Positions 34,546-43,871 of a stretch of 51,740 nt of DNA are shown here, piece by piece. This DNA comes from Mariprofundus sp. EBB-1 (GTDB lineage: Bacteria > Pseudomonadota > Zetaproteobacteria > Mariprofundales > Mariprofundaceae). Position 1 is the stretch's first letter. The number at the start of each line of letters is the position of its first letter. The position numbers were made by a program, and so were the translations under genes. Where the stretch lies: contig NZ_RCFQ01000020.1 in assembly GCF_003665155.1 (NCBI RefSeq), positions 1 to 51,740 on the forward strand, in the 5' to 3' direction. A model generated the notes under the pieces. That model had not been told where the DNA came from and ran no database searches. It saw nothing but the letters and a program-made list of their open reading frames with translations.

Positions 34546-34817
34546 TGAAAAAGAGTTTTTTCGTTCATTAGCTTTTTCAGCTTAGCATTCGACTGAACAG
34601 GACGTTCCAGTACAGCTTCAAATGCGGCCATCTGTTGATCATCGAGCAGAAATAATCTGCGATCAGCCATCACTTCCACTGCTTCATGGCGGGCACAATC
34701 AACAACAAATTCACTGAGCTTTTTACCCATCGCATCAGCCGCTTGTTGCAGCATGCTCTTGATGTCCTTCGACATGCGTAACTCTAATCGAGCATCTCTG
34801 GTTTGACTTACAGCCAT
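34542..34817 (-). CDS. DUF1778 antitoxin (TacA-like)
   Basis: From the ATG at 34817, with GGAGG ten bases upstream, the protein has 91 residues: an N-terminal ribbon-helix-helix (ARLELRMSKDIKSMLQQAAD, then FVVDCARHEAVEV) for DNA binding and a C-terminal tail (DDQQMAAFEAVLERP) that neutralises the toxin. The frame is open further upstream but only through promoter DNA. It should repress its own operon; the first Fur box lies only about 80 bases before its start codon. Confidence 0.9.
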   Translation of the reverse strand: MAVSQTRDARLELRMSKDIKSMLQQAADAMGKKLSEFVVDCARHEAVEVMADRRLFLLDDQQMAAFEAVLERPVQSNAKLKKLMNEKTLFQ

Positions 34818-34898
34818 ATTGTTACCTCCAATATGATCGAAAGGTAGCACAATTACTTTTATTCGTACAATAGACGGGATTCCCAACAAGGCATCGCT

Positions 34899-34946
34899 AA
34901 TGATAATGATTATCATTGACATGCGCTATTGATAATCATTATCATT
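34899..34946. promoter_or_regulatory. Tandem Fur boxes
   Basis: AATGATAATGATTATCATT (34899-34917) is a perfect 9-1-9 palindrome. ATTGATAATCATTATCATT (34928-34946) differs from the palindromic ideal at one base. Both match the Fur consensus and their centres lie 29 bases apart. The second ends 17 bases before the cupredoxin start codon, so Fe-Fur should block transcription of the iron operon. The first may also affect the divergent toxin-antitoxin promoter. Confidence 0.92.
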
Positions 34947-34963
34947 CGACTATGAGGTATAAG

Positions 34964-35320
34964 ATGAATATGACTAATGTATATAGCAGTAATATTAAAG
35001 GGGTCTTTCTGATAATGGGGCTGCTGGGAAGCTTTGCATTTCCCAGCTTGGTTAGTGCTGCTAATTATGAGATTATCATTGAAAATCACCGTTTTATTCC
35101 GAGTGAGTTGGAAATCAGTGCCGATGAGAAGCATCGCCTGATAGTCATTAATAAAGACGCCACACCGGAAGAGTTCGAAAGCTATGAACTTAATCGAGAA
35201 AAAATTGTGGCAGGTCACTCCCGTATCACTGTTTTCCTCTCTCCACTGGATGCTGGCACCTACCCCTTCTTTGGTGAATTCAATGCAGAGACGGCCCAGG
35301 GCCGCCTGATTGTGAAGTAG
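34964..35320 (+). CDS. Periplasmic cupredoxin-like protein of an FTR1 iron uptake system
   Basis: The ATG at 34964 follows GAGG (34954-34957) by six bases and starts a protein of 118 residues with a signal peptide ending near LVSAANY; the longer frame would read through the Fur box. The mature 90 residues form a cupredoxin-type beta-sandwich (ENHRFIPSELEISADEKHRL, then AGTYPFFGEFN), as in the EfeO/P19-type partners of FTR1 permeases. A full type 1 copper site is not evident, since the usual Cys is missing, so the role may be structural or Fe-binding. It is the first gene of the Fur-controlled operon. Confidence 0.85.
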   Translation: MNMTNVYSSNIKGVFLIMGLLGSFAFPSLVSAANYEIIIENHRFIPSELEISADEKHRLIVINKDATPEEFESYELNREKIVAGHSRITVFLSPLDAGTYPFFGEFNAETAQGRLIVK

Positions 35321-35331
35321 GGGGGGCTGTC

Positions 35332-36882
35332 ATGTTATCCACTCTGATAATTGTATTTCGTGAAGTGCTGGAGGCGATGCTGGTGGTTGGTATTGCGACC
35401 GCTGCAGCGCGCGAAGTGAATATTGGCGCACGTTGGATTTATGGCGGTCTTCTAGCAGGTCTATTTACTGCAATGATCGTGGCTTTAGGTGCTGAGTTTA
35501 TCGCTGCATCCATGCAGGGCATGGGACAGGAATATTTCAATGCTACGGTACTACTGACTGCGGCACTGTTGATGAGCTGGACCGCGATCTGGATGGGTAA
35601 ACATGGCCGGGAAATATCGACACGCATTCGTCAGGTTTGTAAGGCGGATGAGGTCGATAGTTCAAGTGCATGGATATTGGCAACGGTAGTTGCACTGGCG
35701 GTAGCCAGAGAAGGCGCTGAAGTGGTGCTGTTTCTGCATGGTGTGGCTGCAACAGGCGGCGCAGGAAGCGTTGCAATGTTAAGTGGAGCAGGTATTGGCA
35801 TTGTGCTCGGCGTGCTGGTGGCGGTGGTGCTCTACCGCAGTCTGATCAAACTACCGATCAGGCATGTGTTTTCCGTAGTCACGTTTTTGATTGTGTTGTT
35901 GGCTGCAGGCATGGCCTCGCAAGGCGTATCTTATCTGGTCATGATTGATGAGCTACCGGCGCTGGGGCAAACAGTCTGGAATACTTCCGCTATGATTTCT
36001 GAGCGTAGTGCTCTAGGACAGGTGTTGCATGCCTTGATGGGTTATGATGATCGGCCTAGTGGCATGCAGGTGTTGGCATTTGTGATGACCATCTCTTTGA
36101 CATGGATGGCGGTGCGGTGGCAGAAGTCAGCGCCGAAAAAAGCACCGCAAAAGGCGGTTGTTACGGCAGCGGTGATGCTCTTGCTTTGCAGTGTTTCTAT
36201 GTTGCCATCAGATGCAGAAGCGAAGAAAGTGTATTCGCCGATCGTTGAACAGGGTGAGGTCGAATTTGAGTATTCACTGGATTATGATATCGATGCTGAT
36301 CCGGCCAAGAATACGAATGCGCGTCATCAGTTTGAAATGGAGTTTGGTGTCACTGACCGTTGGATGACAGCCATCTATGGCGATTTCAGAAAGCGACCGG
36401 GGCAGGCTTTTGCATATCAGGGCTTAAAATGGGAAAATATATATCAGCTGTTTGAGCAGGGTGAGCGATATCTGGATGCTGGGTTGTATTTTGAATATAT
36501 CATTCCTCAGGCTTCATTGAATAAACCGGATGCCTTTGAATTTAAACTGCTGCTTGAAAAAGAAAGTGGCCGCCTCAGTAATACATTCAATCTGATTTTA
36601 AAAAAGGAGCTGGGAGCGAAGGCTGTGAAGAATACGACCGTAGCTTACAGTTGGAAGAGCAACTGGCGCTGGAAGCGTTATCTTGAGCCGGGTATAGAAA
36701 TGTATGCAGCACTGGGTGAATTTGGTAATACAAGTCCTTTATCCAGCCAAACACATCAAGTCGGCCCGGTGTTAACGGGTAAATTCCACAACGGGATAAA
36801 TTATGAAGTAGGTTATCTGTTTGGTCTAACGACAGCCTCAGCGCAAGGATCAGTGAAGTGTATTCTGGGGTATGAGTTTTAA
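35332..36882 (+). CDS. FTR1 iron permease fused to a C-terminal barrel-like domain
   Basis: Residues 1-265 form an FTR1 permease of about seven helices with two REXXE iron motifs (Arg10-Glu14 and Arg126-Glu130). The ORF then runs on without a stop into a second signal-like segment (275-297, AVVTAAVMLLLCSVSMLP then SDAEA) and about 219 residues that look like an outer-membrane beta-barrel: alternating aromatic strands (EVEFEYSLDY, GLYFEYIIPQ) and a terminal Phe in ILGYEF. Usual FTR1 permeases end near 280 residues. It may be a true fusion, or two proteins made from one frame by an internal start or by signal peptidase cleavage. It follows the cupredoxin gene by 11 bases and shares the Fur control. 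Confidence 0.85.
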   Translation: MLSTLIIVFREVLEAMLVVGIATAAAREVNIGARWIYGGLLAGLFTAMIVALGAEFIAASMQGMGQEYFNATVLLTAALLMSWTAIWMGKHGREISTRIRQVCKADEVDSSSAWILATVVALAVAREGAEVVLFLHGVAATGGAGSVAMLSGAGIGIVLGVLVAVVLYRSLIKLPIRHVFSVVTFLIVLLAAGMASQGVSYLVMIDELPALGQTVWNTSAMISERSALGQVLHALMGYDDRPSGMQVLAFVMTISLTWMAVRWQKSAPKKAPQKAVVTAAVMLLLCSVSMLPSDAEAKKVYSPIVEQGEVEFEYSLDYDIDADPAKNTNARHQFEMEFGVTDRWMTAIYGDFRKRPGQAFAYQGLKWENIYQLFEQGERYLDAGLYFEYIIPQASLNKPDAFEFKLLLEKESGRLSNTFNLILKKELGAKAVKNTTVAYSWKSNWRWKRYLEPGIEMYAALGEFGNTSPLSSQTHQVGPVLTGKFHNGINYEVGYLFGLTTASAQGSVKCILGYEF

Positions 36883-36910
36883 GAGGTCGTTGCTGCTAAA
36901 TACTATCTAA

Positions 36911-38146
36911 TCAAGTAAATCGATAACCGGCAGGAATAACCGTGATGCCGGATTCGGTTACGGTAAACCGGGCTGAATCACGCTGCCTGTTAAAGCCGAT
37001 CTGTTCACCGGCAGGAATTCTTACATGTTTGTCCACAATGCAGCGGCGCAGTTTGACCCCCTCAGCAATATGCACATCACTAAAAATAATTGAGCTTTCA
37101 ATGATCGCGCCGGCCTCTACCTGTACCTCGGCAGCCAGAATAGAATCCTTGATGGTAGCGCCGATGATCAAAGATCCACTGCACATGATAACATTGTTCA
37201 ACAGCTCATTGATGCCTGTATCTGAAGGGCCGGTGCGGCAGGGAGGATGTTGAGCATTGTAAGTACGGATAGCCCAATCGCTCTGATGTAGGTTGAGTGG
37301 GGGAACGTTTTTCAGTAGATCCATATTGGCTTCAAAATAAGCATCCAGCGTGCCGACATCTCGCCAGTAGTTATCAGAAGATACACGACCCATGACGTTA
37401 TCAAAGAGGTAGGCGTTCACATGACCATGTTCAATCCATGCCGGAATAATATCATGACCAAAGTCATGTTTTGAGTTTGCTACATCCCTGTCAGCCTCAA
37501 GTCGTTCGATGAGATTTTTCTTATTAAAAATATAAATACCCATGGAAATTAAGGATTGAGTCGGATCGTCAGGAACAGAGGTTGGATGTTCAGGTTTTTC
37601 GGTAAAAGCTGAGATATTCAGCTTCTCATCAACATCCACAACACCGAATTCAGAGGCTTGCTGGCGAGGTACTCTTTTGCAGGCAATACTTACTTCAGCG
37701 TCTTGCTCTATGTGATCCTTGAGCATGGCCGCATAATCCATGCGGTAGATATGATCACCGGAAAGAATGATGATGTATTTGGCGCTATTCCAGCGTAGTA
37801 GATCGATATTTTGATAGACAGCATCGGCTGTACCTTCATACCAGTGATTGCCATGTTTCATTTGAGCCGGAATGGCCGTGATATATTCACCCATTTCAGG
37901 GGTTAAAATATTCCATCCATTGCGCAAATGTTTATGCATGGAGTGGGATCGGTACTGGGTTAAGACCAGAATACGGCGAATATCTGAATGCAAACAGTTG
38001 GAGAGTGTGAAGTCGATGATGCGGTATTTGCCGCCAAAGTGGACTGCAGGCTTGGCCCTGTGCTGGGTTAATGGCGCCAGCCTTGAGCCTGTGCCACCGG
38101 CGAGCACGATGGCCATGGTGTTTTTCATGATACTGCCAGCAAGCAT
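36911..38146 (-). CDS. glgC: Glucose-1-phosphate adenylyltransferase
   Basis: GlgC makes ADP-glucose for glycogen synthesis. The 411-residue enzyme has the nucleotide loop VLAGGTGSRLAPLTQHRAKP, the Glc-1-P region HGNHWYEGTADAVYQN and SGDHIYRMDY, and a C-terminal left-handed beta-helix (EAGAIIESSIIFSDV). The ATG at 38146 was chosen because AAGGAGG lies seven bases before it. No other glycogen gene is adjacent. It converges on the FTR1 gene, with only 28 bases between the stops and no clear terminator. Confidence 0.95.
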   Translation of the reverse strand: MLAGSIMKNTMAIVLAGGTGSRLAPLTQHRAKPAVHFGGKYRIIDFTLSNCLHSDIRRILVLTQYRSHSMHKHLRNGWNILTPEMGEYITAIPAQMKHGNHWYEGTADAVYQNIDLLRWNSAKYIIILSGDHIYRMDYAAMLKDHIEQDAEVSIACKRVPRQQASEFGVVDVDEKLNISAFTEKPEHPTSVPDDPTQSLISMGIYIFNKKNLIERLEADRDVANSKHDFGHDIIPAWIEHGHVNAYLFDNVMGRVSSDNYWRDVGTLDAYFEANMDLLKNVPPLNLHQSDWAIRTYNAQHPPCRTGPSDTGINELLNNVIMCSGSLIIGATIKDSILAAEVQVEAGAIIESSIIFSDVHIAEGVKLRRCIVDKHVRIPAGEQIGFNRQRDSARFTVTESGITVIPAGYRFT

Positions 38147-38203
38147 GCATACACCTCCTTATTGAATACGTGAGGTGACTATAGTCGCTGCATTTTATAA
38201 ATA

Positions 38204-38671
38204 CTACGCGTTATCAATCTCTCTGGTCATCAATACGGCATCTTCGCAAAAGCCTGATGCATCGGAAGCATAATAATTTTTGCGATAGCCTACCTCTTCA
38301 AAGCCGAGCCGTGCATAACATGCTCTGGCTGCATCATTGGAGAGGCGTACCTCCAATATCATGCTGGTAACCTCTGGATGAGAGGCCACAATATTATCTG
38401 TCATGCGGCTGGCTAAGCCTTGTCTGCGGTAATCAGAAGACACTGCGATTTGCATGATCTCCACTTGATCTAACACGATCAGGCTAAGCAGATAAGCGAT
38501 GATACAACCCTGTGATTCACAGAGCTGCAGATCATAACCGGATTCGATAGCTGAATAGATCGATGCTCTTGACCAGCACTCTGAAAACACTTCTCTATTA
38601 AGCTGATAAACAGCTTCAACATCCTCGCTATTGCCTGCGCGAAGGGTGATGTGTTCATGCATGCCAGACAT
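38204..38671 (-). CDS. rimI: Ribosomal-protein-alanine N-acetyltransferase (RimI-like)
   Basis: The GNAT enzyme of about 155 residues has the acetyl-CoA loop SSDYRRQGLASRM, EVRLSNDAARACYARLGFEEVG and the RimI-type end RKNYY. RimI acetylates the N-terminal Ala of ribosomal protein S18. Starts at 38671 and 38662 are both possible; the frame also extends back into topA to a TTG at 38713. It follows topA closely and is likely co-transcribed. Another small N-acetyltransferase role cannot be excluded. Confidence 0.82.
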   Translation of the reverse strand: MSGMHEHITLRAGNSEDVEAVYQLNREVFSECWSRASIYSAIESGYDLQLCESQGCIIAYLLSLIVLDQVEIMQIAVSSDYRRQGLASRMTDNIVASHPEVTSMILEVRLSNDAARACYARLGFEEVGYRKNYYASDASGFCEDAVLMTREIDNA

Positions 38672-38682
38672 ACGAAGGGCGA

Positions 38683-40932
38683 TTAATCTTCGATCTGTTC
38701 TTTCCAGCCACAACCTTCGGTAGCACAGACATGTTGTTTACCGTGGCGCTTGGTCTCTTTGCGGGTGATGAATGGCGCTTTGCATTCCGGGCAAGGTTGA
38801 GGAATAGGTTCATTCCACAGGGCGTTTTTACATTTTGGATAACATGAGCAGGAATAAAATATTTTTCCGCGTTTGGATTTCTTCTCCAAAAATGTGCCTT
38901 TTTTGCATTGTGGGCATGGCACTTCGGTATCTTTAGGTTTTTCCAAAGGCTGAATGTTTTTACATTCAGGATATGCCGAACAGCCGAGGAATTTGCCGTA
39001 TCGGCCTGCTTTAATCACCATGCCTGAACCACATTTTTCACATTTCTGGTCAGTCATTTCCGGTTCGCTTTGCTCGCCCTCTTTACCCGGCAGCGGTCGT
39101 GCTTGTTTGCATTCAGGATAACCGGTACAGGCCAGGAATTTACCATAACGGCCAAGCTTGATTGCCATTGGTTTGCCGCATTCAGTACACTTCTCTTCGG
39201 TGGCTTCTGATGGTCGTTCGGCATCAGCAGCCAGATCAACAGCGATTTTGAACGGAGCCCAGAACTCACGCAAAACCGGTTTCCAGCCACTATCGCCATT
39301 GGCGACCGCATCCAGCTTATCTTCAATGGAAGCTGTGAATGTAGGATCTACGATGGCGCCAAAAGATGAGACCAGGAATTTGTTTACCCACTCACCTGTA
39401 TCGGTAGGTACAAAGCGTTTCTTTTCCATCTCTACATATTCACGTACACGCAATACATTCAAGATGGAGGCATAAGTAGATGGGCGGCCAATACCATTGG
39501 CTTCAAGTTCTTTGACCAAGGTGGCTTCAGAAAAACGCGGTTTAGGTTCGGTGAAATGCTGCTTGGCGTTGGCTTCTTTAATGGTGATGGCATCACCTAC
39601 GGCGAGAACAGGCAGGAGACGATCATTATCATCTTTTCCGGGTTCATCGGTGCCTTCGATATAGAGCTTGCGGAAGCCGGGAAATGCCAGCGTAGAACCG
39701 GTAGCCCTGAGTGTTAAATCATTTGAAGAGATGTCTGCACGTACCTGATCAAGTACCGCCGGGGACATTTGTGAGGCCAGGGCACGTTTCCAGATCAGAG
39801 TGTATAGCTTCAACGCATCGGCAGTGAGCTGATTTTTCATCGCATCAGGAGTGCGTAAAATGGAAGAAGGGCGAATCGCTTCATGCGCTTCCTGAGCATT
39901 TTTACTCTTGGTTTTGAACTTGCGCGGTTTGTCCGGCATATATTCAGCGCCATATTCGCTGCTGATATGTGCGCGCATTTCAGCTACAGCATCGTCAGAC
40001 AGATTCACCGAATCGGTACGCATATAGGTGATCAGGCCGACCAGTTCACCGTCAACTTCAATACCTTCATACAGCTTTTGCGCAACCTGCATGGTGGCTC
40101 TGGCAGTGAAGCCCAGTTTGCGGGATGCATCCATTTGCAGGGTAGTAGTGATGAACGGTGGTGAGGGCTGTTGTCTGGCCTGTTTCTTCTGCACATCGCT
40201 GACTTCAAACGTACCCTTTTCAACACGGCGAGCCATGACTTTGGCGCTGACACCATCAGAGATTGAAAACTTAGTCAGCGCTTTGCCATCCACGGCTTGC
40301 AGTTGAGCCTGAAAGGCTGCGTTGTTGACACTGCATTCATTATCAATCGTCCAGAACTCTTTTGGTTTGAATGCTTTGATGAGCTCTTCGCGTTCACAAA
40401 TCAGTCGTAGCGCAACCGATTGTACACGCCCGGCGGACAGACCACTGCGAATCTTGCGCCATAATAACGGCGATAGGGTAAAACCAACCAGATAATCAAG
40501 CGCACTGCGTGCCTGCTGTGCATCGACCATTTTCATATCTATTTCGGTAGGATTTTCTACCGCAGTAGTAATGGCTTTTTTGGTGATTTCGTTAAAGGTA
40601 ATGCGTTGAATCTGTTTATCTTTTAAAGAACCACGTTCGCGCAAGACTTCAGCTACATGCCAGGCAATAGCTTCACCCTCGCGATCCAAATCGCTTGCGA
40701 GAATCAGGGTGTCAGCCCGTTTCATCGCTTTATCTATGGCATCAAGGCGTTTCTTTTTATCATCAATAACCTGGTATTTGATAGCGAAATCATTTTCCGG
40801 ATCAACGGAGCCGTCTTTCTTTGGGAAAGCACGTACATGACCGTAGGAGGCTAAGACTTTATAACCTTTACCCAGATATTTTTCGATGGTTTTGGCTTTG
40901 GCTGGTGATTCCACTACAACAACTGCGCTCAT
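38683..40932 (-). CDS. topA: DNA topoisomerase I
   Basis: TopA relaxes negative supercoils. The protein of about 749 residues has the Toprim domain (VVVESPAKAKTIEKYLG, LILASDLDREGEAIAWH), the catalytic Tyr in GLITYMRTDSVNLS and four C-terminal zinc-ribbon modules (pairs beginning CTECGKPM, CEKCGSGM, CPQCKKGT and CPECKAPF). The ATG at 40932 follows GGAG by about ten bases and gives the family start; the frame runs ten codons further back. It lies 54 bases after dprA, the usual neighbour order in many proteobacteria. Confidence 0.97.
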   Translation of the reverse strand: MSAVVVVESPAKAKTIEKYLGKGYKVLASYGHVRAFPKKDGSVDPENDFAIKYQVIDDKKKRLDAIDKAMKRADTLILASDLDREGEAIAWHVAEVLRERGSLKDKQIQRITFNEITKKAITTAVENPTEIDMKMVDAQQARSALDYLVGFTLSPLLWRKIRSGLSAGRVQSVALRLICEREELIKAFKPKEFWTIDNECSVNNAAFQAQLQAVDGKALTKFSISDGVSAKVMARRVEKGTFEVSDVQKKQARQQPSPPFITTTLQMDASRKLGFTARATMQVAQKLYEGIEVDGELVGLITYMRTDSVNLSDDAVAEMRAHISSEYGAEYMPDKPRKFKTKSKNAQEAHEAIRPSSILRTPDAMKNQLTADALKLYTLIWKRALASQMSPAVLDQVRADISSNDLTLRATGSTLAFPGFRKLYIEGTDEPGKDDNDRLLPVLAVGDAITIKEANAKQHFTEPKPRFSEATLVKELEANGIGRPSTYASILNVLRVREYVEMEKKRFVPTDTGEWVNKFLVSSFGAIVDPTFTASIEDKLDAVANGDSGWKPVLREFWAPFKIAVDLAADAERPSEATEEKCTECGKPMAIKLGRYGKFLACTGYPECKQARPLPGKEGEQSEPEMTDQKCEKCGSGMVIKAGRYGKFLGCSAYPECKNIQPLEKPKDTEVPCPQCKKGTFLEKKSKRGKIFYSCSCYPKCKNALWNEPIPQPCPECKAPFITRKETKRHGKQHVCATEGCGWKEQIED

Positions 40933-40986
40933 GTATACCGTTACTCCACAGGTGAAATCCACCTCTATCTTGATACGTGACCGATA

Positions 40987-42090
40987 CTATTTTGAGATCG
41001 TGCAGGTTAATATATATCGGCTACCCGGCAGGCGTTCTATCACACCCTGCAACTCAAGGCGCAGCAAGATGGGGGAAAGCTCAGGTACGGTCAAGCCGCA
41101 AGATTCTGAAATATGATCCAAATGCATACTTTCAGCAGCCAATATTTGTAATAATTTTAGCTCTGCTGAATCGGCTGGATGGTATTTTTTATGCTGGTTT
41201 GCGTTTGTTGCATGGACGCCCCACCCCATGGTTTGCAATACCTCTTCAGCATTTTCTATCAGTGCTGCACCGTCACGTATCAGTTGATGACAACCTGCAT
41301 GTTTGCCTCCCAAGACGGAGCCGGGCACGGCAAATACCTCGCGACCATATTGCAGTGCTTGTCTGGCCGTAATGAGGGAACCGGATCGTACATCGGCTTC
41401 CATGACAAGTGTGGCATGGCTTAATCCGGCAATGATTCGGTTGCGGCGCGGGAAATGTTCGGGTCTTGCCGTGGCGGTGGGTAGAAATTCACTCACTACA
41501 CAGCCTTGTGCAGCAATGGCAGCGACTTGATCTTGCTGTTGCTCGGAGAGTGTGCCTAAACCGCAACCTAGTACGGCAATCGTGGCCGCACTGCCTTCCA
41601 GCGCGCCACCATGTGCGGCGGCATCAATGCCATAGGCCATGCCGCTGACAATGGTGGTGCTCTGCTCGGACAGGTAGCGGCACCAGCGCCGTGTTATTAA
41701 TATACCTTCCCGGCTGGCTCTGCGTGCTCCGACCACTGCCAGTATCTGTTGCGTATTTAAGGCATGCACATCGCCATGGTAGAAAAGTAGTAGCGGAGCA
41801 TCATCAAGCTGAGATAATGATTCAGGCCATGTTTCATCGTCAGGGCATAGCAGCCCTATGTGATTGTTGTGACAGTACTCCAGCATTTTTTGTGTACTGT
41901 CCGGGTGACTTTCACCCAGTGCTGCAAGCACCTGGGGGCTTATACCATTGAGCCGAGTCAGATCTGCGTTTGATAAATGCCATAAGGTATCCATATTGCC
42001 GACAGCGTGGATAAGTTTTCGCCCTGTAACCGAACCGATACCGCGCACCATCGATAGCCTGAGCCATTGTATTGCGCGATCAGAAATCAT
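40987..42090 (-). CDS. dprA: DNA-processing protein DprA
   Basis: DprA loads RecA on incoming single-stranded DNA during natural transformation. The 367-residue protein has a helical N-terminus, a Rossmann-like core (VVGARRASREG, VSGMAYGIDAAAHGGALEG, VLGCGL, PRRNRIIAGLS) and a C-terminal winged-helix domain (about 300-367). It sits between the LysM gene and topA. Competence itself cannot be inferred from this gene alone, because DprA is widespread. Confidence 0.96.
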   Translation of the reverse strand: MISDRAIQWLRLSMVRGIGSVTGRKLIHAVGNMDTLWHLSNADLTRLNGISPQVLAALGESHPDSTQKMLEYCHNNHIGLLCPDDETWPESLSQLDDAPLLLFYHGDVHALNTQQILAVVGARRASREGILITRRWCRYLSEQSTTIVSGMAYGIDAAAHGGALEGSAATIAVLGCGLGTLSEQQQDQVAAIAAQGCVVSEFLPTATARPEHFPRRNRIIAGLSHATLVMEADVRSGSLITARQALQYGREVFAVPGSVLGGKHAGCHQLIRDGAALIENAEEVLQTMGWGVHATNANQHKKYHPADSAELKLLQILAAESMHLDHISESCGLTVPELSPILLRLELQGVIERLPGSRYILTCTISK

Positions 42091-42126
42091 CTTTCTGCTG
42101 AGTGTCTATGAAGTAAGTATGTTTAC

Positions 42127-43200
42127 TTATGGCTCAATGATGGTTTGAACCGCATCAGCAATATTCACAGGGGCTGTGGATTTGGTGATCAGGGCAATCG
42201 ATGCCCGCTGTTGTGGTACAAGAACCAAAAGCTCGCCAACTTTTTCTGTTGGTAGCAGTGCGACACCACCATCAACCTTATTGTTGACCAGGCGACCTGA
42301 CTTATGCACAGACATAAGCATGCCTGCTTTGATGCCATCATTGATGCCGAGACTGATACCTACGACCTGATTCTGTGCAGCTTCCCGGGCATTGTTGCGG
42401 ATATACATGATTGAGCCTGTTAAGCGTTGATTGGCATAGCTTGGAGTGATGTGCTGGTTAATCTCACGTGCGGGTTTGAGGCGATCACCACGTGATATTT
42501 CTTCAAATGCTTTGATAACCAGGCCGCGATAAATGCCGTTGTCTCCAGAGGTGATGCGAATCTGACCCAAGTGTTCAACCAGTACGCCTGCCGCTTCACC
42601 GCTGTTGGGGTCTGTTATAACATCGGCAGTGCGGAACACATCGAACAAGCTACCGGCGTTGGTGGCATGATCCATTTTCAAATAGACATGGTCATTGGCG
42701 CCGAAGTTAAGTCGGTCATCTTTTGAGTCGAGCACATGCCCAACCCCCTGCACTTGATCAGGCTGTATAAAGTCCTGACGCTCAAGGGCGGTCAGCATGA
42801 TAGAGTTATCTGTTATTGCTTCGAGTCGTTCAACCGGTTTGATGATCACTTGCGGTGTCGGTTTGACCAGACTTAGCCCGCCTTGGCGCATGTTTTTACC
42901 ATCAAACCAGATTTGGTTGCCCGGATAAATGAGATCAGGATTGGTGATATGCATGTTGCGTTCCCACACTTTAAGCCATTTGTGCGGATCCTTGAAAAAG
43001 TGGTTGGCAATATCCCAGAGCGTGTCACCCTTTTTTACCACATACGGTTTGCTGATATCGGCTTTCATGCTTTTGTTGTCAGCAGCATCGGTATGTAATG
43101 TGGCAGCATGAAGCAGAGCAGGGCTGAGGCAAAAAAGCCCTATCATCAGTGTTAGCATCATCGACTTGTAAGTCGCATATAATATCGGTTTTTTTATCAT
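42127..43200 (-). CDS. Exported LysM-domain protein
   Basis: The 357-residue protein has a signal peptide (about 1-33) and one LysM domain near residues 52-100 (YVVKKGDTLWDIANHFFKDP through GNQIWF) that binds peptidoglycan. The remaining 250 residues form repeated beta-rich units without a recognised enzyme motif. A LysM gene directly upstream of dprA is a common arrangement in proteobacteria, where it is annotated only as LysM peptidoglycan-binding protein. A structural cell-wall role is likely. Confidence 0.88.
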   Translation of the reverse strand: MIKKPILYATYKSMMLTLMIGLFCLSPALLHAATLHTDAADNKSMKADISKPYVVKKGDTLWDIANHFFKDPHKWLKVWERNMHITNPDLIYPGNQIWFDGKNMRQGGLSLVKPTPQVIIKPVERLEAITDNSIMLTALERQDFIQPDQVQGVGHVLDSKDDRLNFGANDHVYLKMDHATNAGSLFDVFRTADVITDPNSGEAAGVLVEHLGQIRITSGDNGIYRGLVIKAFEEISRGDRLKPAREINQHITPSYANQRLTGSIMYIRNNAREAAQNQVVGISLGINDGIKAGMLMSVHKSGRLVNNKVDGGVALLPTEKVGELLVLVPQQRASIALITKSTAPVNIADAVQTIIEP

Positions 43201-43253
43201 GCTTGCCTCCCGGCATCAGTGGCTTGCTGCAACTTTAATATCATACCTTTCTG

Positions 43254-43871
43254 TTAAGAGCTGACATTTTGTTTGCTCTTGGTGGATGACTCCGTGCCAT
43301 CGATCAACCGTTTGATGTTACTGGAATGTTTGATTGTTACCAGAGATGCAAAAAGCATACCAGTTAGCAGGGCTGGAATAGAATCGTTGGTGCATGCGAT
43401 CAATAGTGGCAATGCTAATGCCCCTAAAATGGAAGCCAGCGATACATAATGGCTGATTTTGAGGGCGGTAATCCAAATCAATATGCCAAACAGAGCAGCC
43501 AGAGGTTGCCATGGCAACATGACACCTAACATGGTGGCGACACCTTTACCGCCCTGAAAGTTTAGATATACGGGGAAGATATGGCCGACAAAAGTGGCTA
43601 CAGCAATGGCCGCAATCCATGCTTCAGGCAGTTTGAATATAATGGCCAGCGCCACAGGTAGTGCTCCTTTGGCGATATCAGCCAGTAGGGTGAGTGCCCC
43701 CACCAGCTTGCCACCGGCACGCATGGCGTTTGTAGCGCCAATATTGCCGCTGCCATGTTGGCGTGGATCCTGCCCACTGATTAATTTGGATAGCAGTAGT
43801 CCGAAAGGGACTGCACCTAACAGATAGGCTGCGAGTACCGCCCCGGCCAAATCCAGCATTGGAAGGTTCAA
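43254..43871 (-). CDS. plsY: Glycerol-3-phosphate acyltransferase PlsY
   Basis: PlsY uses acyl-phosphate to acylate glycerol-3-phosphate, the first step of phospholipid synthesis, in the inner membrane. The 205-residue protein has several hydrophobic helices and the three motifs GAVPFGLLLSKLISGQDPRQ/GSGNIGATNAMRAGG, FPVYLNFQGGKGVAT and the terminal SNIKRLIDGTES. Its ATG overlaps the stop of the upstream dehydrogenase-like gene by four bases. Confidence 0.95.
   Translation of the reverse strand: MNLPMLDLAGAVLAAYLLGAVPFGLLLSKLISGQDPRQHGSGNIGATNAMRAGGKLVGALTLLADIAKGALPVALAIIFKLPEAWIAAIAVATFVGHIFPVYLNFQGGKGVATMLGVMLPWQPLAALFGILIWITALKISHYVSLASILGALALPLLIACTNDSIPALLTGMLFASLVTIKHSSNIKRLIDGTESSTKSKQNVSS

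Noticed and set aside
34916-34963. Upstream extension of the cupredoxin frame to 34916
   Set aside because: The extension would translate the second Fur box; the ATG at 34964 has a proper ribosome-binding site and signal peptide.
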